A program made the position numbers and the translations under genes. Positions 45,274-51,180 of a DNA stretch of 51,180 nucleotides are shown here, in pieces. The stretch lies in assembly GCA_022790955.1 (NCBI GenBank), contig JAAVYD010000062.1, forward strand, positions 1 through 51,180, given 5' to 3'. This stretch comes from Bacillota bacterium. Its GTDB lineage: Bacteria > Bacillota > Clostridia > Peptostreptococcales > Anaerovoracaceae. Within the stretch, counting starts at the first letter, position 1, and each line of letters begins with the position of its first letter. The notes under the pieces were generated by a model. It was not told the origin of the DNA. It saw only the letters and a list, made by a program, of their open reading frames with translations, and ran no database searches.

Positions 45274-45614
45274 AAATAAGCAACCGTATTTTTAATATTC
45301 TTCAGGAGAAGAATATATCGCAGCAGGATTTTGCTGAAAAAACAGGCATATCGCCTTCGGTAATAAGCGATTGGAAAAGAAAAGGCACAAATCCGTCGGC
45401 TGATAAAATCATTACGATTTGCAGGGTATTAGAGGTATCTCCTAATTACCTGCTGAATGAAAATATTGATTTGGATTCTTTTGAAGAAGGATATTACAGC
45501 TCTCCATTGGAGCTGGAGCTGCTGAACATATTTCGAGGGCTTAAGCCTGATTTAAAAAACAGGCTCATAGGATATGCTCAGGCTATTTCAGATATGCAGA
45601 ATGAAGAAAATTAA
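45270..45614 (+). CDS. XRE-family helix-turn-helix regulator
   Basis: A 114 aa protein with an N-terminal Cro/C1-type HTH (about residues 3-60): ILQEKNISQQDFAEKTGI then SPSVISDWKRKGTNPSADKI and VLEVSPNYLL. A ~50 aa C-terminal part (LELELLNIFRGLKPDLKNRLIGYAQ) is likely for dimerisation. The start is TTG 45270, with AAGGAGAAGAGG upstream; the overlap TTGA joins it to the preceding Cys-rich gene. The frame also opens at GTG 45252, which lies inside the ribosome binding region. Targets unknown; autoregulation is plausible. Confidence 0.85.
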   Translation: MKISNRIFNILQEKNISQQDFAEKTGISPSVISDWKRKGTNPSADKIITICRVLEVSPNYLLNENIDLDSFEEGYYSSPLELELLNIFRGLKPDLKNRLIGYAQAISDMQNEEN

Positions 45615-45725
45615 TCATATGATAATCTTATTTCTGCAGATCGTCGTAAAATCAGCATAATGTTGGAATAATATTAATATATGATTCTGTTTGTGCTGGA
45701 TTAAATAAAGGAGGAATGTATAAAT

Positions 45726-46406
45726 ATGAGTCAGGGATTCGTGTTGTCAAATAAACAGGAAAGAATGGTTAAAAACGCCGCTGATATGATCGTTTCCGAC
45801 AGAACGTATAATTTAGTAATAGGCGCGGTAGTCGTATACGGCGTTTTTGTAAATATGCTGATGTGTAAATTTTTAGCTCCGGTTATTTTAGGGATAAATT
45901 GGCTGGTGCTTATTATAGGTTATATAGCATGTGTGCTTGCAGGCACAATGATAGCATATAAATCTGATTCACCTGTAATAAGTTTTTTAGGATATAATCT
46001 TGTAGTTATACCAATAGGTGCGGTTCTTACAGTATGTCTTCAGGCATATTCGCCGGGCGTAATATATCAGGCGTTCTTGCTTACAGGGATAATTACTTTT
46101 ATTATGCTTGCTGCAGCAACAATTATGCCCGGAACATTTGCGGGAATGGGCAGGATGCTGTTTATTGCTCTTATAGGATTGATCGTGGCTAATCTCGTAT
46201 GTCTTATTTTCCATATTCAGACAATAATAACGGCATGGATAGCAGCAGTTATATTTTCACTGTATATTGGATACGATTGGGTAAAAGCGCAGATGTATGT
46301 AAAAACTTTGGATAATGCAGTAGACAGCGCTTTGGATATATATCTTGATATTATTAATCTTTTTATACAGTTGCTCAGTATTTTGGGAAGGAGAACTGAA
46401 GAATGA
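45726..46406 (+). CDS. Bax inhibitor-1 (TMBIM/YccA/YetJ) family membrane protein
   Basis: A 226 aa protein with seven hydrophobic segments between residues 28 and 190. The N-terminal TYNLVIGAVVVYGVFVN and the C-terminal AVDSALDIYLDIINLFIQLL are characteristic of the BI-1 family. The B. subtilis relative YetJ is a pH-sensitive calcium leak channel; here a Ca2+ leak is inferred from family only. AAAGGAGG precedes ATG 45726. Its last 4 bases (ATGA) overlap the start of the next gene, so the two are coupled. It has 11 hydrophilic residues after the last hydrophobic segment. Confidence 0.8.
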   Translation: MSQGFVLSNKQERMVKNAADMIVSDRTYNLVIGAVVVYGVFVNMLMCKFLAPVILGINWLVLIIGYIACVLAGTMIAYKSDSPVISFLGYNLVVIPIGAVLTVCLQAYSPGVIYQAFLLTGIITFIMLAAATIMPGTFAGMGRMLFIALIGLIVANLVCLIFHIQTIITAWIAAVIFSLYIGYDWVKAQMYVKTLDNAVDSALDIYLDIINLFIQLLSILGRRTEE

Positions 46407-47989
46407 CACGTAAAATAAATTTCTTTTCTGAAAAAAATATAAAATCGCAATATCTTTCATCGGATTTAAAACGATGCGATAATTCAAAAAATATTTATGT
46501 TGATATTTTGGAATCGGTTATTGAAGATATTGAACCTGGTGCATACGTGTCATTTTTTCTTATAAAAGAAGACGAAAAAGAAAATCTGAAAGATTTTCTT
46601 AAACTCATAGAATTATGCAGAGAGATAACTGACACGGAGATAAAAATTTATGTATTTTCATCTTCTGATGTGGCGCGCATGGTTTTGGATTCTGTAAATG
46701 CGAATGGCGCGGAAGTTATTCTCATAGATCCTGTTGAGCTTGCAGCGTGGAGTCTTATGGAAAAAAGACCTTTATATTATGCTAAAGACAGGCTTCATGA
46801 TGAAGAAATCAAGGTAACGATAATAGGCAGGGGACCGTCTATTCCTATTCTTATAAAAACGGTAAGCTGGTGCGGCAGAATGAGACACTGCCGCATGAAA
46901 CTGAACATGATAGGAAACGACATGGCAAAGGTGGAAACCGAGCTGAAACTGAGAAATCCAGGATTATTTACTCAGACCATGGAAGAAAATCTCGATATGA
47001 GAGAACGGGGTCTTATAGTTCCGGAGCTTTATCTGCCGTTGCGTTTAACACGTTCGCATTATTATCAAGCTGATACAAGTACAGAAGAGTTTGAAATAGC
47101 TCTTAATAAATGTCTGGATTCAAACTATATTATAATAGATGAAAGTGATGATGAAGAAACCTTGCGTACAGCCATGACAGTAAGAGCCCATTTTATAAGA
47201 AAGCATATTCTTCATGAAAATTATTTGACCAGCGGTAATGTCGATGTGGTAAAATTGCCGGATATTTGTGTTTATATACGTGATGCTAACATCAGCGCTG
47301 CAGTTCCAGAACTCACGGTTGAAGGTCGTAAACCGGATTCCGGAATGGATGAATTAGCTTTTATTCCGTTCGGTTCACATAAAGAAATATATTCATCGTC
47401 TAATATAGTTGCGCCTGATTTTAAGAAACTTGCTCACGAGTTGTTTTCTGAGGAGTTTGAACCGAGCAATAACGGTTACTATGGCGATAAGTTGTCGATA
47501 TCTGATAAACGTTCACTTTATGCGAGCGCCCTTCATTTAAAATATAAATTAAGAGATATGGATCTAATAATAAAGGGTGAAAATAGCAGTATATATAATT
47601 CTGATAATTTTGTTGATATGCATGATGTTTCAGAATTTTATATAAGAGATGTAGAAAACGATCTTAAGTTTGTAATGGCTGCTTTGGAACATCAGTGTTG
47701 GTGCGTATTTAAGCTATGCGATGGATGGATTCCGGCGGATGCTTATCATGCTTTAGGGTATGGAAAACTGTCTGAGAGCGGCGGCAGAGATCACAGGCAT
47801 TTTGCCGGAAAGATGAGCGCAGCTTGTGTGGAATCCAGCGCTTTAAGCGGTACAGGGACAAAGTTATATGGCAATCCGAGTTATTTTACTAATTATAACA
47901 GGGAAATAGTCATGAAAACATACGATATACTGAAAAAGGTTTATCCTAATATTCAAATAGCGAAGTTGTCAAAACAGCAGGATGAGTAA
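46403..47989 (+). CDS. Unrecognised protein with Rossmann-like and RyR-like C-terminal regions
   Basis: A 528 aa soluble protein of unsure family. Residues 1-125 look alpha/beta. Residues 135-190 read VTIIGRGPSIPILIKTVSWC followed by a basic helix, suggesting a TrkA-N/NAD-binding type fold. The C-terminal region about 405-528 has M-A-A-L-E-H-Q-C-W-C-V-F-K-L-C-D-G-W, matching the E-H-x2-W-x2-F-x4-G-W core of bacterial RyR (ryanodine receptor-like) domains, with a YNREIVMKTYDIL end like the family. The arrangement resembles known TrkA-N/RyR fusions, but this is a by-eye match. It overlaps the BI-1 gene by 4 bases (ATGA), with AAGGAGA as Shine-Dalgarno. Confidence 0.5.
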   Translation: MTRKINFFSEKNIKSQYLSSDLKRCDNSKNIYVDILESVIEDIEPGAYVSFFLIKEDEKENLKDFLKLIELCREITDTEIKIYVFSSSDVARMVLDSVNANGAEVILIDPVELAAWSLMEKRPLYYAKDRLHDEEIKVTIIGRGPSIPILIKTVSWCGRMRHCRMKLNMIGNDMAKVETELKLRNPGLFTQTMEENLDMRERGLIVPELYLPLRLTRSHYYQADTSTEEFEIALNKCLDSNYIIIDESDDEETLRTAMTVRAHFIRKHILHENYLTSGNVDVVKLPDICVYIRDANISAAVPELTVEGRKPDSGMDELAFIPFGSHKEIYSSSNIVAPDFKKLAHELFSEEFEPSNNGYYGDKLSISDKRSLYASALHLKYKLRDMDLIIKGENSSIYNSDNFVDMHDVSEFYIRDVENDLKFVMAALEHQCWCVFKLCDGWIPADAYHALGYGKLSESGGRDHRHFAGKMSAACVESSALSGTGTKLYGNPSYFTNYNREIVMKTYDILKKVYPNIQIAKLSKQQDE

Positions 47990-48005
47990 TGAAGGAATTA
48001 ATAAT

Positions 48006-48452
48006 ATGTATTATGAAAATTTTGAATTGGGTATGGAGTGGAAAATGTGCGGCATTGAGATAACGAGGGAGGAAATGTTGGATTTTGCCCGTAAATATGA
48101 CAGCGCTCCTGTGCATGCAGATGAAGAATACGGCAAAAACAGCAGATTCGGAGATATTATATGTCCTGGGACTTTGTCCGCAATGAAATTGTGGAATGCA
48201 TGGCTGCAATACAAAATACCTGGAGAGGAGTTTATTGCAGGATTGTTTTGTAATATGGAATGGCAGGCTCCGCTTATGCCTGGAGATATATTAAATGGTA
48301 AAGCATATGTTTCTGAAAAAGAAGACAGAAACCCCTATAACGGTATAGTGTATATAGTCGTCGAAGGTTTTAATCAAAAAGGCGAGCAGGTTGTTAAAAC
48401 TACTAATTGTCTGGTAATAAAAAAATTAATAATGGCAGATCAGCAGATATAA
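48006..48452 (+). CDS. MaoC-like hotdog dehydratase
   Basis: A 148 aa hotdog-fold protein with the MaoC pattern: FARKYDSAPVHADEEYGKNS with the catalytic-type Asp and His (D-x3-P-V-H-x-D), followed by RFGDIICPGTLSAMKLWNAW. Family members hydrate enoyl-CoA, but many are of unknown substrate. The frame is open from ATG 47982, which overlaps the preceding gene by 8 bases. GAAGGA at 47991 favours ATG 48006, which keeps the full domain. It is not near other fatty-acid genes. Confidence 0.75.
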   Translation: MYYENFELGMEWKMCGIEITREEMLDFARKYDSAPVHADEEYGKNSRFGDIICPGTLSAMKLWNAWLQYKIPGEEFIAGLFCNMEWQAPLMPGDILNGKAYVSEKEDRNPYNGIVYIVVEGFNQKGEQVVKTTNCLVIKKLIMADQQI

Positions 48453-48580
48453 TTACTTTAGCATTTTGTTGTAATAAACGTGAAAGTATAATTGTAGTTT
48501 AAATTATGATACATATTTAGTATAACAGTGAAAAGCGTCTGAGAATTTCAAAAATTAAATTTAGAAATTCGGGCTGCATT

Positions 48581-48618
48581 ATGATTTAAGATGGCTGTTA
48601 TCAGCCTTCTTAAATCAT
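48581..48618. repeat. Long near-perfect inverted repeat between convergent genes
   Basis: ATGATTTAAGATGGCTG (48581-48597) pairs with CAGCCTTCTTAAATCAT (48602-48618), 17 positions with one mismatch and a 4-base loop. There is no T tract on either side, so termination is uncertain. The rest of 48453-48746 is AT-rich with nothing else recognised. Confidence 0.6.
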
Positions 48619-48746
48619 CTGTAAAGCTAAAGTTATGATAAATTTTTGATTGAACAGTATATTTTATATAAACTAAGATAAGTATTAAATCAATGATGCA
48701 GAAAGCTGATTAAAAAGGTTTATGTAATTAAGCAGATTTTTGTTAT

Positions 48747-49442
48747 TTAATTAAAATATCTGAATACACCTTTTACAATTCCAAGAATTTTTACATCTCT
48801 TACTATGATTGGACTCATAGAAGAATTTTCAGGCTGCAATCTTATATGATCATTTTCTTTATAAAATGTTTTTACCGTGGCTTCGCTTTCAAATCCATCT
48901 ATCATCGCTACTACTATATCGCCGTTTTCTGCTGTTGTTTCCTGACGAACGAGAATATAATCGCCGTCAAAGATTCCAACTTCTATCATGCTTTCTCCTT
49001 TTATAGTGAGCATGAAGTGTACGCTGCCGTTATTGCCTACATATCTTGCAGGTATAGGAAATGAATCCATAATATTTTCTTCTGCCAATATGGGTTTTCC
49101 TGCAGCCACCTGACCTATAAGAGGAATGTCGACAATGTCTTCTCGTTCTATTGTAGTTGAAAATGAGTGATAGTCAGGCGGAGTTTGAGCATTTCTTCTG
49201 TCTAAACCATTTATTTCTATTGCTCTCGGTTTTGCAGGATCTCTTTTTATAAAGCCTTTAGATTCGAGAGAAGCAAGATCTTTATGTACGGTGGAAGTAG
49301 ATTTTACACCCAGCTCGCCACATATTTCTCTTACAGTCGGAGGATATCCTTTCTCGATGGCTGATTTCGTTAAAAAATCCAGCATACGGCGTTCCCGTTC
49401 TGTAAGATTCATAGCGTCGGTTGGGAGTGTTTTTCTGCCCAT
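48747..49442 (-). CDS. lexA: SOS regulator LexA
   Basis: Repressor of DNA-damage genes, self-cleaving on RecA filaments. The 231 aa protein has an N-terminal winged helix (about 12-75: LDFLTKSAIEKGYPPTVREI, STVHKDLASLESKGFIKR). The C-terminal S24 peptidase domain has cleavage bond A114-G115 in IGQVAAGKP, nucleophile Ser151 in KGESMI and Lys191 in EATVKTF. The chain is somewhat longer than E. coli LexA because of a ~20 aa linker (NGLDRRNAQ). AGGAGGAAAAT precedes the ATG. A LexA-box-like site lies in its promoter (49556), consistent with autorepression. Confidence 0.96.
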   Translation of the reverse strand: MGRKTLPTDAMNLTERERRMLDFLTKSAIEKGYPPTVREICGELGVKSTSTVHKDLASLESKGFIKRDPAKPRAIEINGLDRRNAQTPPDYHSFSTTIEREDIVDIPLIGQVAAGKPILAEENIMDSFPIPARYVGNNGSVHFMLTIKGESMIEVGIFDGDYILVRQETTAENGDIVVAMIDGFESEATVKTFYKENDHIRLQPENSSMSPIIVRDVKILGIVKGVFRYFN

Positions 49443-49555
49443 ATTTTCCTCCTGACTTAAATTAGCATAATATGATGTAATTGTTTGAAGCAGATTGTGA
49501 ATAATATCTGCGGGGCTGCTTATGAGAACAGTTTAACATAAAAAGAACGGAAAGT

Positions 49556-49567
49556 AAACATAAGTTC
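49556..49567 (-). promoter_or_regulatory. Putative LexA box in the lexA promoter
   Basis: On the minus strand GAAC-TTAT-GTTT matches GAAC-N4-GTTC at 7 of 8 conserved positions. It overlaps TTTACT, a possible -35, with TAAACT 17 bases on. This suggests autoregulation of lexA. Confidence 0.5.
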
Positions 49568-49584
49568 GATAAATTTTGCAGATT

Positions 49585-49980
49585 TTATTCATCGTCATAT
49601 ACTGAAGAAAAGATAGTAGACATAATACGAGGGATCGCATTTATAGCTTTTTTTGTTTTATTATATTGCGCAGTTCCTTTTTTATAATTAGATAAAGTAG
49701 ACTGCAGATGTTTTTTATATTTTAATACAGAATCATGAGCAAGCAGAATTTCATTTTCAGTAATTTCTATACTTTCTGCGTCTAATTCAGAAATATCGCC
49801 GCGGAATTTTGCTTTAAGATTTTCTATTGTTTTTTCAGATATGTCTTCTGAATCTGTGGCATTATTTGAGATGATAAATGATGTTTTTGGATTTGCATAA
49901 TCTATTGCATCCATAATTATATCGATATAATGTTTGTGTACGCGAACATATTTGTAATCATCCATGTTATTATTATCCAT
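49585..49980 (-). CDS. Hypothetical protein, 131 aa, unrecognised
   Basis: A soluble, highly charged protein. I recognise no domain. The N-terminus starts M-D-N-N-N-M-D-D-Y-K-Y-V-R-V. The frame is open from TTG 50043, but that start has no Shine-Dalgarno. GGAG lies 9 bases before ATG 49980, so the shorter form is chosen. The C-terminal half (about 70-131) is mainly helical, with LAHDSVLKYKKHLQSTLSNY. It is upstream of lexA on the same strand, 140 bases apart, and divergent from infC. A role in DNA-damage response is possible only by position. Confidence 0.5.
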   Translation of the reverse strand: MDNNNMDDYKYVRVHKHYIDIIMDAIDYANPKTSFIISNNATDSEDISEKTIENLKAKFRGDISELDAESIEITENEILLAHDSVLKYKKHLQSTLSNYKKGTAQYNKTKKAINAIPRIMSTIFSSVYDDE

Positions 49981-50043
49981 ATTATAAATCTCCATTTTTA
50001 TAGTAGCTGAATCGCCTGCATGATTTTTGTAAATTATGATCAA

Positions 50044-50138
50044 ATTGTTATTGATTTTTTATCTGCAGGTTTTTTAGAAATTAAGTTTCTATTGATATTA
50101 ATTATATCATATAACGACGGAATTTTTAATAAAAACAT
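50044..50138. other. Spacer between the divergent unknown gene and the infC promoter
   Basis: AT-rich. It may hold the promoter of the unknown minus-strand gene, which I could not place. Confidence 0.3.
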
Positions 50139-50167
50139 TTGACAGCAATCAATAAGAGTGATATATT
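50139..50167 (+). promoter_or_regulatory. Sigma-A promoter of the infC operon
   Basis: TTGACA, 17 bases, TATATT, giving a transcript start near 50174 at the beginning of the L20 leader. Confidence 0.75.
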
Positions 50168-50184
50168 ATATTAGTAGAATAAAG

Positions 50185-50292
50185 AAGAAGTTATCCGCTT
50201 CTCACCTGACGGTTTGGTGCTGATCAGGTAAATAATTTGTCTATTTATTTAGAGATGATTTCTGGGCGGATACTTTGTGTGTCCGCTTTTTT
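50185..50292 (+). promoter_or_regulatory. L20 leader: ribosomal-protein autoregulatory attenuator of infC-rpmI-rplT
   Basis: The stretch CCGCTTCTCACCTGAC, a loop, then ATCAGGTAAAT matches the Firmicute L20 leader, in which L20 binds and promotes termination. It ends with a terminator: GCGGATAC (50266-50273) pairs with GTGTCCGC (50279-50286) followed by T6. It lies just upstream of infC, the usual place. Confidence 0.85.
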
Positions 50293-50332
50293 CTGCTGAA
50301 AGTTTAAAAATTGTTTTTAGGAGGTGCTTGAT

Positions 50333-50848
50333 ATTAGTAGCAAAGAAAATCAGATCAATGAAGAAATTCGCGAAAAGGAAGTAAGGGTTATCGATACTGA
50401 CGGTTCTCAGCTGGGCATAATGCCGACTGCGGAGGCTCTGGATTTAGCCGCTGAGAAGAAGCTGGATCTGGTAAACGTCGCTCCTTCGGCTAACCCGCCT
50501 GTATGTCGTATATTAGATTACGGAAAATACAGATATGAGTTGCAGAAAAAAGAAAAGGAAGCAAGAAAGAAGCAGAAAATTACACAGGTCAAAGAAATCA
50601 GGCTTAGTACATTCATCGAAGAACACGACCTTAACGTGAAAGCTGGCAATGCTGCCAAGTTTTTAAAAGACGGAGATAAGGTTAAAGTAAGTCTGCGTTT
50701 TAAAGGCAGAGAAAAAGGTTATGCCAACATAGGCGAAAGGGTTATGCAGTCGTTTGCCGCTGCCACTGCTGAAGTTGGTACTGTTGAAAAGAAGCCTATG
50801 CTTGAAGGCAGAAGTATGATCATGATTTTGGCACCTAAAAATAATTGA
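50333..50848 (+). CDS. infC: Translation initiation factor IF-3
   Basis: Binds the 30S subunit and checks initiator tRNA and start codon; 171 aa. N-terminal domain with IREKEVRVIDTDGSQLGIMP and the linker (YRYELQKKEKEARKKQK), then the C-terminal domain with KEIRLSTFIEEHDL and FKDGDKVKVSLRFKGRE-like sequence. The start is the rare ATT (AUU) at 50333, 8 bases after AGGAGG (50319-50324), the classic infC autoregulatory start; the frame is also open from GTG 50324, which lies inside the Shine-Dalgarno. It heads the infC-rpmI-rplT operon. Confidence 0.95.
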   Translation: MSSKENQINEEIREKEVRVIDTDGSQLGIMPTAEALDLAAEKKLDLVNVAPSANPPVCRILDYGKYRYELQKKEKEARKKQKITQVKEIRLSTFIEEHDLNVKAGNAAKFLKDGDKVKVSLRFKGREKGYANIGERVMQSFAAATAEVGTVEKKPMLEGRSMIMILAPKNN

Positions 50849-50880
50849 TTGGAAAAATATTTATCGGGAGGAAGTAAGAT

Positions 50881-51075
50881 ATGCCTAAGATGAAGTCGCA
50901 TAGAGGCGCTATGAAGAGATTTAAGGTTACCGGTTCCGGAAAGGTAACAAGACATAAGGCTTATAAGAGTCACATTCTCACTAAAAAGAGTCCGAAAAGA
51001 AAGAGAAATCTCAGGAAAGGTACTACGCTTACAAGCGCAGATCAGAAGAGAATCAGTTCTGTTCTTAATGTATAA
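50881..51075 (+). CDS. rpmI: 50S ribosomal protein L35
   Basis: A 64 aa basic ribosomal protein. It begins [20 protein letters not shown], followed by [21 protein letters not shown], all family hallmarks. GGGAGGAAG lies 6 bases before ATG 50881. It lies 32 bases after infC in the conserved operon. Confidence 0.97.
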   Translation: MPKMKSHRGAMKRFKVTGSGKVTRHKAYKSHILTKKSPKRKRNLRKGTTLTSADQKRISSVLNV

Positions 51076-51097
51076 TATGTGAGGAGGATAAAGTTAG

Positions 51098-51180
51098 ATG
51101 GCAAGAGTAAAAAAGGCTGTTAATGCAAAGAAAAAGCATAAAAAAATATTAAAATTATCTAAAGGTTTTTACGGTCAGAA
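51098..51180 (+). CDS. rplT: 50S ribosomal protein L20, N-terminal part
   Basis: The first 27 codons (MARVKKAVNAKKKHKKILKL, then SKGFYGQ) are L20; the rest is cut by the window end. L20 is the likely repressor of its own operon through the leader at 50185. GAGGAGG lies 11 bases before ATG 51098. Confidence 0.95.
   Translation, partial: MARVKKAVNAKKKHKKILKLSKGFYGQ

Noticed and set aside
44854..45614. Toxin-antitoxin module made of the Cys-rich protein and the XRE regulator
   Set aside because: The first protein shows no toxin fold I can recognise and is larger than usual; the overlap alone does not justify the label.

Overview
The window looks like a chromosomal segment of a low-GC, anaerobic, probably motile Firmicute of class Clostridia. 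The evidence is AT-rich intergenic DNA, strong AGGAGG ribosome binding sites, frequent TTG starts, a one-piece pyruvate:ferredoxin oxidoreductase, a B. subtilis-type CheY with CheC, a BofA-family protein, LexA, and the Firmicute gene order SRP RNA - dnaX - ybaB - recR - bofA. I cannot name a species; a clostridial lineage near Eubacterium or Mogibacterium is only a guess.

Layout. 1-104: end of a 5S rRNA and its terminator. 0.6-8.3 kb: HAD phosphatase, THUMP-domain RNA methyltransferase, DUF1836 regulator, ornithine carbamoyltransferase, U32-family protein, DUF1835 protein. 8.6-12.7 kb: pyruvate:ferredoxin oxidoreductase behind a long, apparently folded leader. 12.8-15.4 kb: PaaI-type thioesterase, cupin, and an ECF-like sigma factor with a cysteine-containing C-terminal extension. 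15.4-20.5 kb: hybrid histidine kinase (minus), then a chemoreceptor overlapping a lipoprotein with an FMN-binding-like domain. 20.5-21.2 kb: truncated group II intron 5' end directly after a terminator, and tRNA-Pro. 21.7-30.6 kb: Na+/alanine symporter, cheY-cheC, FAD-dependent dehydrogenase, MoaB/Mog protein, YdbC-like PC4 protein, MDR oxidoreductase, nucleoside kinase. 30.7-36 kb: repair cluster nfo-pcrA-ligA, then an IS200/IS605 relic. 36.3-40.3 kb: SRP RNA, dnaX, ybaB, recR, bofA, TSCPD protein. 40.4-48.5 kb: AddB-like nuclease, NusG-II protein, Gx transporter, Cys-rich protein with XRE regulator, Bax-inhibitor-1 protein overlapping a Rossmann/RyR-like protein, MaoC-like protein. 48.7-51.2 kb: lexA, a small unknown gene, and L20 leader - infC - rpmI - rplT (cut by the window end).

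Most genes are ordinary housekeeping genes. The least ordinary items are: (i) the chemoreceptor/flavin-lipoprotein pair, a possible redox or flavin-linked taxis module; (ii) the BI-1/RyR-like pair; (iii) the sigma factor with a TGTCACA-type upstream site and a leader that can pair with its own Shine-Dalgarno; (iv) a folded PFOR leader; (v) a canonical A-AAA-AAG frameshift heptamer in dnaX; (vi) a group II intron relic abutting a terminator. No CRISPR array, prophage or complete transposon was seen. All calls are by eye; no database search or folding program was run.
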